From GCA-002694895 sp964436345 (GTDB lineage Bacteria > Chloroflexota > Dehalococcoidia > Lucifugimonadales > GCA-002694895): a DNA stretch of 27,539 nucleotides. The stretch is from assembly GCA_964436345.1 (NCBI GenBank), contig CAYTCC010000008.1, positions 1 through 27,539 of the forward strand, given 5' to 3'. The position numbers and the translations under genes are program-made. Within the stretch, counting starts at the first letter, position 1. Every line of letters starts with the position of its first letter. The notes under the pieces are model-generated. The model was not told where the DNA came from, did no database searches, and was given only the letters and a program-made list of their open reading frames with translations. This document shows positions 8,419-14,793 of this stretch, piece after piece.

Positions 8419-8715
8419 TTAATCTGATGACGGTAATCTTTTAGGTTTAACCTCAGTCATAGATGTGTTGTCACATGAAATAATTCCCTGCCCAGCTTTA
8501 GTACAAAGAACAATAATGCCACTTTTTGATTCATAACGTTTTCCTAATGTATTGCCTGGACCTTCAATTTTATTATCAGAGGAAATTTCAGAATTTTCTT
8601 TTGAATCAATGAGATTTTTGCCAGCATTAGATAAAGTACCATCACCTGTTTTAACTACCATAAATTCAGATCCGGTCAATGAACATTTTAATCTGGAACC
8701 TACTTTTATATCCAT
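8419..8715 (-). CDS. Small protein with two degenerate desulfoferrodoxin-N-like repeats
   Basis: A 98-aa protein, no function known to me. It consists of two related units. Residues 5-35 contain GSRLKCSLTGSEF and KTGDGTLSNAGKNL; residues 57-86 contain GKRYESKSG and KAGQGIISCDNTSM. Both halves keep the frame of the small iron-binding fold found at the N-terminus of desulfoferrodoxin (roughly Y-x-C-x2-C-G, then K-x-G-x-G-x-x-S-C-C-G-x-P-M). Most ligand positions are replaced: only C11, C71 and C81 remain, so metal binding as in the parent fold is unlikely. AGGAG before the ATG supports the start. It follows the PLP enzyme gene by 12 bp and is surely co-transcribed with it. Confidence 0.7.
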   Translation of the reverse strand: MDIKVGSRLKCSLTGSEFMVVKTGDGTLSNAGKNLIDSKENSEISSDNKIEGPGNTLGKRYESKSGIIVLCTKAGQGIISCDNTSMTEVKPKRLPSSD

Positions 8716-8727
8716 TTTTTACTCCTG

Positions 8728-9924
8728 TTACTTTATATATTCTTTTATATCGTTATGCAATACATCAGAAATTTGTTCGATATTGTCATCTGATAAATTC
8801 ATAGGATGAACTGTCATAAAGTTTTCACTTAATCCCTTTTCATTTAGAAATAAACCACTTTTAATTTTAAGGCTGTTACACAATTCAAAGGCATCAATAT
8901 TTCCCGTATGAATATTCAGTGTAGGATATTCCTCGCTATTAGAAGGAGTATTTATTGAAGTTTCTATATTTGGGAGTGATTTTATTTTATCATCAATAAT
9001 AGATAGATATTTTTTACAATTTGCCATTTCTGCATTGATATCTTTTTCAATAAATAATCTTAAAGCAACAAGCAGTCCTGCAATTTCTTCTTTTGCTACT
9101 TTAAAACCTCTTCCGATGCCATGTCTTGGAATAGCACTGATTTTAGATTTATCAATTAAATTTGAAGGAGGATTCCATATTTCATAATATTCATCCATAT
9201 CTAAAGATTGCAAAGCAACTGAACTTATATAATCTTTTTTACCACATAATATTCCTGATGATTGGGGTCCTTTAATTGCTTTCCCACCGCTGAATGCAAC
9301 TAAATCTGCACCCATTTCTATAAATTTCCTTAAATTTTCTCTAGGAGGTAATTGTCCCGCCGCATCAACAATGACAGGCAAGTTATTTTTTTTTGCTACT
9401 TTGATCACTTCTTCAAAAGGAGGTTCAGAGTCTTGGGTAGCTACGTAAACTATGCCTGCTGTTTTTTCATTGACAACTGATTCGTACTCCCATGCCTCAG
9501 TTCTTCTTACTCCAGCTCCTGACAAGATTTCATTCATACCCACTTCAATTGTTTCACCGCCTGCCAATCTAAAAGCGTGGTCGTATCCATTTCTATGTTC
9601 TCTTGAAATAATAAATTCGTTTTTATTATCTTTAACACTTGGAAGGTTCTCCATTTTTGATGGGTCAAGGCCTGCAAGTATAGCTGCTGCAGCCATAGTT
9701 AGTCCAGCAGATGCTCCTGAGGTTACATAAGCAGATTCAGATCCGGTAATTTTAGATATGTATTCTGATGCACTGGCTTGTAATTCTGTCATATCAACTG
9801 ATAGTGTTGATGCGTTTACCATAGCATCTGCAACCTCTTTAGCTAATATAGGACCACCTACTCTAGTAGAAGCTCCTGCCAAATTATGAATTGTTCTTGC
9901 ACCAAATTCTTTATATATATTCAT
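8728..9924 (-). CDS. SelA-like PLP-dependent enzyme (aminotransferase class V fold)
   Basis: A 398-aa PLP enzyme of the L-seryl-tRNA(Sec) selenium transferase-like family, which also includes D-glucosaminate-6-phosphate ammonia-lyase. Visible elements: the N-terminal EFGARTIHNLAGASTRVGGP, the cofactor phosphate-binding TSGASAGL (68-75), the cofactor aspartate in VIVDAAGQLPP (D187), and the Schiff-base lysine, probably K215 in AFSGGKAIKGPQSSG. No selB, selD or tRNA-Sec is in view and the protein lacks the N-terminal tRNA-binding extension of true SelA. A small-molecule lyase or aldolase is therefore more likely than selenocysteine synthesis. AAGGAT lies seven bases before the ATG. It is co-transcribed with the 98-aa gene downstream. 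The substrate is unknown. Confidence 0.8.
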   Translation of the reverse strand: MNIYKEFGARTIHNLAGASTRVGGPILAKEVADAMVNASTLSVDMTELQASASEYISKITGSESAYVTSGASAGLTMAAAAILAGLDPSKMENLPSVKDNKNEFIISREHRNGYDHAFRLAGGETIEVGMNEILSGAGVRRTEAWEYESVVNEKTAGIVYVATQDSEPPFEEVIKVAKKNNLPVIVDAAGQLPPRENLRKFIEMGADLVAFSGGKAIKGPQSSGILCGKKDYISSVALQSLDMDEYYEIWNPPSNLIDKSKISAIPRHGIGRGFKVAKEEIAGLLVALRLFIEKDINAEMANCKKYLSIIDDKIKSLPNIETSINTPSNSEEYPTLNIHTGNIDAFELCNSLKIKSGLFLNEKGLSENFMTVHPMNLSDDNIEQISDVLHNDIKEYIK

Positions 9925-10003
9925 TTGTATCCTTAAGTTTTATTAGATAAATTAATTATTATGTATTTTTGTCCAAAACACAATTTTAAAATATAAAAAA
10001 TTA

Positions 10004-10849
10004 TCATTTTGAAAAATTTATTAATTTATTTGCTATTAAAACTTGTTCTTTTAAACTTTCTTTATCAGCATTATTATTGTCAAAAAGTATTAAATTGTAA
10101 TTTGTAATACCAAAATTACTTAAAGATGTAAGCAATTTTATATATGCATTTAATTTATTTGATTCAAAACTGAGTTTGCAAGTATGATAATTTTGATCAA
10201 AAAAACTGTCGTTTGGTAAGTTCATTCTTATGCTTACATAAATTGGAATTTTTATTTTATCAGAAAATTTTTTATTAAAATTTGTTATAAAAGTGTTGTA
10301 CATATTACCATCGTATATTGGATTGCTGATCAAATAAGATGATCCCAATTTAATTTTTTTATCAATTAGGTTTAAATATTTATTGTCAGTTTGATTTATT
10401 TCTACTGTACTTCCAAATATACAGTCTGTTTTTGATTCAAGTTCATTACCAATAAAGTCATACCCTTTATTCATTTGATTTATAGAACTCATTACTTTTG
10501 TAGTTTTCTGTTCGTAAACAGCTTTTGAATCTTTTGATTGTTTTTCTGGTGTTTTTTGTAAACTTGTGGCATCACCTTTTGTAATTAAAAAATTATTTAA
10601 GTTAAATAATTCGGCACCTAATATTCTTGATTGAATGAATCTTAGATTTGTGTCTACAGTGTTAATAGTGATAATTACTGATTTATTATATTTTTGTTTT
10701 ATATGATAAGCCAATGATGAAGGATCAGTTCTAACTGATGAAATTTGAGGGATAATTAGCGTATTAGAATTAATTTTGGAAATATAATTTAATAATTCAG
10801 TATTTCCACTTTTATATACAGGTATAGTTACAATAAATTTTTTTTTCAT
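10004..10849 (-). CDS. Divergent methylenetetrahydrofolate-reductase-like protein
   Basis: A 281-aa protein with the layout of the MetF TIM barrel. SSVRTDPSSLAYHIKQKY, SRILGAELFNLNNFLITKGDA and KLGSSYLISNPIYDG correspond to the MetF blocks around the FAD/folate site, including the aspartate of the family's GD motif. Other key positions differ. The N-terminal active-site Glu region is IPVYKSG. The usual HLTC block reads ITIN. The TQ-F-F-D block reads SNPIYD. It may therefore be a paralogue acting on another C1 carrier or flavin, or it may have lost activity. There is no Shine-Dalgarno; a perfect 30-bp palindrome ends five bases before the ATG. Family call moderate, function unknown. Confidence 0.6.
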   Translation of the reverse strand: MKKKFIVTIPVYKSGNTELLNYISKINSNTLIIPQISSVRTDPSSLAYHIKQKYNKSVIITINTVDTNLRFIQSRILGAELFNLNNFLITKGDATSLQKTPEKQSKDSKAVYEQKTTKVMSSINQMNKGYDFIGNELESKTDCIFGSTVEINQTDNKYLNLIDKKIKLGSSYLISNPIYDGNMYNTFITNFNKKFSDKIKIPIYVSIRMNLPNDSFFDQNYHTCKLSFESNKLNAYIKLLTSLSNFGITNYNLILFDNNNADKESLKEQVLIANKLINFSK

Positions 10850-10854
10850 AATTA

Positions 10855-10884
10855 AATTATATATTAGATATCTAATATATAATT
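10855..10884. repeat. Perfect 30-bp AT-rich palindrome
   Basis: Two exact 15-base arms meet at GATATC (10867-10872); symmetry breaks at the next base on both sides. It lies between the stop of the zinc-ribbon gene (10900) and the ATG of the MetF-like gene (10849), five bases from that ATG. It contains a TATAAT on the minus strand (10861-10856) whose expected start would fall on the ATG itself. It could be an operator or a hairpin at the start codon. No T-run follows, so it is not a standard terminator. Confidence 0.75.
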
Positions 10885-10899
10885 AAACTATAAGATAAT

Positions 10900-11355
10900 T
10901 TATCTCCAGGCTATCCCATTCTTTTTTGCTGGTACTAAAGAAACTCTGTGTCCCTGACCGCATTTGAACCTTTCTTCTCTTAAATCTTTTCTTTTACCAG
11001 ATAATGAGGTTTGTTCCATTGACGAATCACAAAATGGGCAGTTAACATCAAAAACTATTCTGTTTTTTATTCTTATTACTTTAACGTGTGTTAGTTTCTC
11101 TTTGAAATTTTCTGAATGCCCTTTATATCTAACCATGTATCTGGTCGCAGATCCAACTACAGTACTTCCAGGTGATTCTATTTTCTCTAATTCACTTGAG
11201 TAATCAACATAACCACACTGCAAGCATTGTGGCTCATAGTATGTTTTTACTATAGTACTTGAACATTTAGGGCATTGTAATTTACCCTGATTACCTAAAG
11301 ATTTAACCTCAGATAAGTTTGTATTATTTTTTAAAGTTTCTGCTGGCTGTTGCAT
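10900..11355 (-). CDS. Protein with two zinc ribbons, function unknown
   Basis: A 151-aa soluble protein. The first ribbon is CPKC...CLQC near residues 28-47; the second is CPFC near residue 108, followed by CGQGH, giving C-x2-C...C-x3-H. The basic linker between them (RYMVRYKG, VKVIRIKNR) would suit nucleic-acid binding. The start is the ATG at 11355, because GGAG lies six bases upstream; an in-frame GTG at 11367 overlaps that ribosome-binding site and is rejected. It is divergent from etfB and has a strong promoter (TTGACA-N16-TAAAAT). That promoter shares a 12-bp block with the hspR promoter, so a stress-linked or transcription-related role is possible. I do not recognise the family. Confidence 0.75.
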   Translation of the reverse strand: MQQPAETLKNNTNLSEVKSLGNQGKLQCPKCSSTIVKTYYEPQCLQCGYVDYSSELEKIESPGSTVVGSATRYMVRYKGHSENFKEKLTHVKVIRIKNRIVFDVNCPFCDSSMEQTSLSGKRKDLREERFKCGQGHRVSLVPAKKNGIAWR

Positions 11356-11380
11356 AATAATCTCCACTTCAATTAATACT

Positions 11381-11408
11381 ATTTTAATACTTGTTTAAAA
11401 CTTGTCAA
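11381..11408 (-). promoter_or_regulatory. Promoter of the zinc-ribbon gene
   Basis: Reading on the minus strand, TTGACA (11408-11403), 16 bp, TAAAAT (11386-11381). The expected start is about 18 bases before the ATG at 11355. ATGTAC directly upstream of the -35, together with the -35 itself, gives the same 12 bases as in the hspR promoter. CTTG and CAAG half-sites flank the spacer but are one base closer than in a HAIR element. Confidence 0.65.
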
Positions 11409-11473
11409 GTACATTTTTAATATTTATCCATTTGTTTTTGAATTTTTTTTGTGTTAATTTTAGGTAATAATGT

Positions 11474-11503
11474 TTGACACTGTTATCAATAAGAAGAGAT
11501 AAT
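11474..11503 (+). promoter_or_regulatory. Promoter of the etfB operon
   Basis: A perfect TTGACA (11474-11479), an 18-bp spacer and GATAAT (11498-11503). The predicted start lies about 35 bases before the etfB ATG. AGGTG just upstream of the ATG is a plausible ribosome-binding site. Confidence 0.6.
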
Positions 11504-11544
11504 TTTATGTGTCCTTTCTAATTTATCTATTAATTAGGTGTTAA

Positions 11545-12339
11545 ATGAAAATTTTAGTATGTGTAAAAGAAGTTATAGATCCAGAAGTTCCAGTAAGTTC
11601 TATTGATATAGATTCTAATGGATGGAATTTCGTGCCGAAACAAGGAGTATCTACTGTATTGAACGGTTTTGATGAAAATGCAATAGAAGCTGCACTGCAG
11701 TTAAAAGAAAATATAGGAGATGTTGAAATTTCAGTTTTATCCATAGGGAAAGATTTTAGTATGGATGTAATTAAAAAACCATTGTCAATGGGATGTCAAA
11801 ATTTATTTTTGGTTAAAGATGAAATGCTTGAAACATCTGATCCGTTTACTACTGTTAGTGTTCTTTATGAAACAATAAATAAAATAGGTCCTTTTGATCT
11901 TATTCTTTGTGGTAGACATGCATCTGATTGGGATAATGCACAAGTTCCTATAGGATTAGCTGAAAAGCTAGATCTTGATTGTATTACTTTAGCTAAAAGT
12001 ATTGAGTGTAATAATAATGATATAACAATAGAAAGAGTTATTTCAGGTGGTACAGAAGTTGTTAAATCTGAGCTGCCTGCATTAGTTACTGTAAGTAATG
12101 AATATGGTGAACCAAGATATCCTAATTTAAGAGGTATTATGGCGGCAGGAAAAATTCAGCCAGAATTCCTTACATTAAATGATTTAGGCATTTCTGCAGA
12201 TGATATTAAGAATATTAACGAAATTACTGATATATATATACCGGAAAAAAATTCAAATTGTGAATTTATCGAAGGAGAAGATGAATATGATATAGGCAGA
12301 AATCTGGCACTTAAACTCAGGGATAATAATTTAATTTAA
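11545..12339 (+). CDS. etfB: Electron transfer flavoprotein beta subunit
   Basis: EtfB, 264 aa, pairs with EtfA to carry electrons from acyl-CoA and related dehydrogenases to the quinone pool, or in some types to bifurcate them. Visible features are the N-terminal MKILVCVKEVIDPE, the helix NGFDENAIEAALQLKE, the nucleotide-binding stretch LILCGRHASDWDNAQVP, and the EtfB signature PRYPNLRGIMAAGK near residue 190. It is the first gene of an apparent operon with etfA (the gap to the etfA start is 12 bp), a 140-aa unknown and npdG. No acyl-CoA dehydrogenase or ETF-quinone oxidoreductase is adjacent, so the partner is unknown. I cannot tell bifurcating from canonical ETF by eye. Confidence 0.95.
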   Translation: MKILVCVKEVIDPEVPVSSIDIDSNGWNFVPKQGVSTVLNGFDENAIEAALQLKENIGDVEISVLSIGKDFSMDVIKKPLSMGCQNLFLVKDEMLETSDPFTTVSVLYETINKIGPFDLILCGRHASDWDNAQVPIGLAEKLDLDCITLAKSIECNNNDITIERVISGGTEVVKSELPALVTVSNEYGEPRYPNLRGIMAAGKIQPEFLTLNDLGISADDIKNINEITDIYIPEKNSNCEFIEGEDEYDIGRNLALKLRDNNLI

Positions 12340-12351
12340 TTGGAGAAAATT

Positions 12352-13329
12352 TTGAATAATGTTTTAGTTTTAGCAGAATTAAATGGTAATGATTTAGATA
12401 ATGGAGTATTTGAACTGTTATTTTTATTAAATAGCCTGAATATTTCTGATAATGAAATAACCGTAGGAATATTTGGAGATGATTTGCAAGACAAAGACGG
12501 GATTTTAAAACAAATTCCCTGTTCTAAAATTTTAGCGCATTCTAGTATTGATACTAATAATCTGAATCCAAATATTTTGTCAAAGTTAGCAAGTAATATG
12601 ATTGTAAACTTACAACCGAATAAAATTTTAATTTCTAAAACAAATTTAGGACAGGATTTAGCCCCTAGATTAGCTTTCAAATTTGGTTGGGGTCTAGTGA
12701 ATGATTGTTTAGGAATTGAAAAAAATGAAAATAATGAATGGACAGGAATTAGACCAGTCTTTGGCGGAAATTTTATGTCTAAAATAAATATTAAAACACA
12801 AACTGAAATTTATTGTGTAAGACCAAAAGTATTTGATTCTTTAACTGATAAAACAAAATCTCCTGAAATTGAATATATTGATTATACAGATGATTTGGAA
12901 ACTAAAACTAAAGTAATAGAAAGAATAAACGAGCAATCTGAAGGAATAAGATTAGAAGATGCTGACATAGTAGTCGCAGGAGGAAGAGGTCTTGGTGGAC
13001 CTGAACCTTTTGATACTTTAAATGAAATTGCTGATCTACTAAATGCTGCTGTCGGAGCATCAAGGGCAGCCTGTGATGCAGGTTGGATGGATCATTCCTA
13101 TCAGATAGGTCTTACTGGCAAAGATATCTCGCCTAATTTGTATTTGACTGTGGCAATTTCTGGGGCAAGTCAGCATATGGCAGGATGTGGCAATTCAAAA
13201 AATATTGTTTCAATTGATAAAAATGCTGAAGCGAATATATTTAATGATGCTGCCTTTGGTGCAGTTGGTGATTGGAAAAATATATTGCCAGGATTTTTAG
13301 ACACTTTAAAAGATTTGGTAAAAAAGTGA
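12352..13329 (+). CDS. etfA: Electron transfer flavoprotein alpha subunit
   Basis: EtfA, the FAD-carrying subunit. It is 325 aa from the chosen start. The C-terminal FAD domain shows VVAGGRGLGGPEPFDTL, GASRAACDAGWMD, YQIGLTGKDISPNLYL, ISGASQHMAGC and the final FNDAAFGAVGD stretch, all expected for the family. I chose the TTG at 12352 because GGAG (12342-12345) sits six bases ahead of it. The upstream in-frame TTG at 12340 overlaps that ribosome-binding site and directly abuts the etfB stop. The N-terminal alpha/beta domain (NNVLVLAELNG) then starts as in homologues. Confidence 0.94.
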   Translation: MNNVLVLAELNGNDLDNGVFELLFLLNSLNISDNEITVGIFGDDLQDKDGILKQIPCSKILAHSSIDTNNLNPNILSKLASNMIVNLQPNKILISKTNLGQDLAPRLAFKFGWGLVNDCLGIEKNENNEWTGIRPVFGGNFMSKINIKTQTEIYCVRPKVFDSLTDKTKSPEIEYIDYTDDLETKTKVIERINEQSEGIRLEDADIVVAGGRGLGGPEPFDTLNEIADLLNAAVGASRAACDAGWMDHSYQIGLTGKDISPNLYLTVAISGASQHMAGCGNSKNIVSIDKNAEANIFNDAAFGAVGDWKNILPGFLDTLKDLVKK

Positions 13330-13332
13330 TTA

Positions 13333-13755
13333 ATGTTTAATGATTTAAATAAATTTTTAAAAAGTATTTCTGATTCTGATGTTGTATCAATTGTTTTTTT
13401 TAACTTAAATGTTTCCTTGGTTATAGACAGAAGGATATCCGAAGGTAATGTTTTGATAAAAATTTTCCCGATTGCAAGTTCTGCTGATGATCGTATAAAA
13501 ATATTAAATAAATTAAGACCAGATTTAAAGGAAGTGAAAAATTTTGTCATCATTCCTTGGTATTCTTATATTAAAGTACTTACTGAAGACGGAGTATGGG
13601 ATAAATTACTAGAAAATATTTTATATCCTGTAAATGCTAAAGTGGATGTTATGCTTCAAAATGCTTTTAAAGAATTACAATCTATTGAAAAGTCAAAAAT
13701 TGAGAATGCGATCACTGGCAAAGGATATGAAACTATTTGGTCGAATCCATATTAG
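13333..13755 (+). CDS. Unknown 140-aa protein in the ETF operon
   Basis: I do not recognise a family. The protein has 140 aa and is soluble, with no signal peptide, membrane segment or cysteine-based metal site. It opens with a helix (LNKFLKSI), followed by beta-like stretches VVSIVFFNLNVSLVIDRR and VLIKIFPIASS, a charged helix DDRIKILNKLRPDL, VIIPWYSYIKVL and a C-terminal helical part. The ATG lies four bases after the etfA stop and the next gene, npdG, starts 21 bp after its end. It is therefore very probably made together with ETF and the F420 reductase. A small helper or adaptor is possible but not shown. Confidence 0.7.
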   Translation: MFNDLNKFLKSISDSDVVSIVFFNLNVSLVIDRRISEGNVLIKIFPIASSADDRIKILNKLRPDLKEVKNFVIIPWYSYIKVLTEDGVWDKLLENILYPVNAKVDVMLQNAFKELQSIEKSKIENAITGKGYETIWSNPY

Positions 13756-13776
13756 TAATTTTTCTAGGAATTGAAT

Positions 13777-14424
13777 TTGAAAATAGGATTTATAAGTGGC
13801 ACTGGTAAAGAAGGGCAGGCTTTGGCAGTTCGTTTTGGTTCTTATGGACATTCAATTGTTATTGGATCACGCGATATAAGCAAAGCAGAATTATCCGGAA
13901 ATCAAATAAAGAATATTTTGCCTGATGTTGAAATATCATGTACTGATTATAAACAGACAGTTTTACAATCAGATATTATATTTGTTGCTTTACCATTCAG
14001 TGCTGTAAAAAATCAGTTAATACTTTTGAAAAATGAACTCAAGGGTAAATATATAATTGATACCACTGTGCCTTTATCAGTAGATAAAGGAAAATTTAAA
14101 AGATCATCTGAGCTCCAAGAATCTGTATCTCATTTTTTATATAATTTACTACCAGATTCTCATATCATCTCTTCATTTCATACTATCAGCCATTTGGATT
14201 TAAAAAGAATTCAAAAAAAAATGGATCATGATTTGTTATATTTTGTTAATGATAAAAAACCCGAATCTAAATTTCTAGAATTAATAGATACAATCGAAGG
14301 ATTGAATCCTGTGAAATGTGGATCTTTGGATCTGTCAATTCTGATTGAACACCAGGTGCCATTATTACTAAATATAAATAAGCAGTATGGTAAATCTACT
14401 TCAATTAAGATTCATGGTTTGTAG
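13777..14424 (+). CDS. npdG: NADPH:F420 oxidoreductase (F420-dependent NADP reductase)
   Basis: Exchanges hydride between coenzyme F420 and NADP; 215 aa. The Rossmann motif is at the very start (GFISGTGKEGQALAVRF), followed by IVIGSRDISKA, which binds the NADP phosphate in this family. The rest follows the NpdG/Fno pattern, with IIFVALPFSAVKNQL, a central SSFHTISHLDL and the terminal CGSLDLSILIEHQVPLLLN block (residues ~191-209). The TTG at 13777 is the likely start: AGGA (13766-13769) is seven bases away, whereas the TTG at 13771 is only one base from it. Its presence implies that the organism makes or imports F420. Its last 24 bp overlap, tail to tail, the end of the gene on the other strand. 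Confidence 0.85.
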   Translation: MKIGFISGTGKEGQALAVRFGSYGHSIVIGSRDISKAELSGNQIKNILPDVEISCTDYKQTVLQSDIIFVALPFSAVKNQLILLKNELKGKYIIDTTVPLSVDKGKFKRSSELQESVSHFLYNLLPDSHIISSFHTISHLDLKRIQKKMDHDLLYFVNDKKPESKFLELIDTIEGLNPVKCGSLDLSILIEHQVPLLLNINKQYGKSTSIKIHGL

Positions 14425-14793
14425 TTTTTTATGTAAATAATCTTCTATTTCTTTTTTTGTAATAATGGCAATTCTTTCTCTTCTTTCTCTTCTTGCATTT
14501 TCTTTGACTTTTTGTAGAAAATCCGTCCTTGCATTACTTGCATTAACACTTGCATTAACTTCCCTCCCACATCTGGGCCTAGGATGTTCGATTACTGACG
14601 CTATCAAATCATTCTTTTTTAGATTTAAAATTTTGTAAACCCAAGTAGTATTTCTTGGGAGTGAATTACATGCTCCTAAATGATGACAATATTCGTAGGA
14701 AATATCATAAATATTACCTGGATATCCAGCTAAAACTCTTTCAATTATTTCAGCAATTAATTTTTCATTATTCTTTTTTAGATTCTCCGTCAA
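14401..14793 (-). CDS. Unknown 130-aa protein translationally coupled to dnaK
   Basis: No family recognised. It is basic and mostly helical, with an N-terminal helix (EKLIAEIIERVL), a central YDISYEYCHHLGACNSLP and HPRPRCGRE stretch with three cysteines and several histidines, a short NASVNASNA repeat, and a very basic helix KVKENARRERRERI. The start is a TTG at 14793; AAGGA at 14806-14802 lies eight bases ahead, inside the dnaK coding region, and no in-frame ATG exists. It overlaps the dnaK end by 26 bp and the convergent npdG end by 24 bp. It takes the place where many heat-shock operons carry dnaJ, but has no J-domain HPD motif. Confidence 0.6.
   Translation of the reverse strand: MTENLKKNNEKLIAEIIERVLAGYPGNIYDISYEYCHHLGACNSLPRNTTWVYKILNLKKNDLIASVIEHPRPRCGREVNASVNASNARTDFLQKVKENARRERRERIAIITKKEIEDYLHKKLQTMNLN

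Noticed and set aside
13170..13553. A 127-codon minus-strand open frame across the end of etfA and the 140-aa gene
   Set aside because: It overlaps two better-supported plus-strand genes with tight operon spacing, and its translation shows only low-complexity Lys/Phe/Ser-rich sequence.
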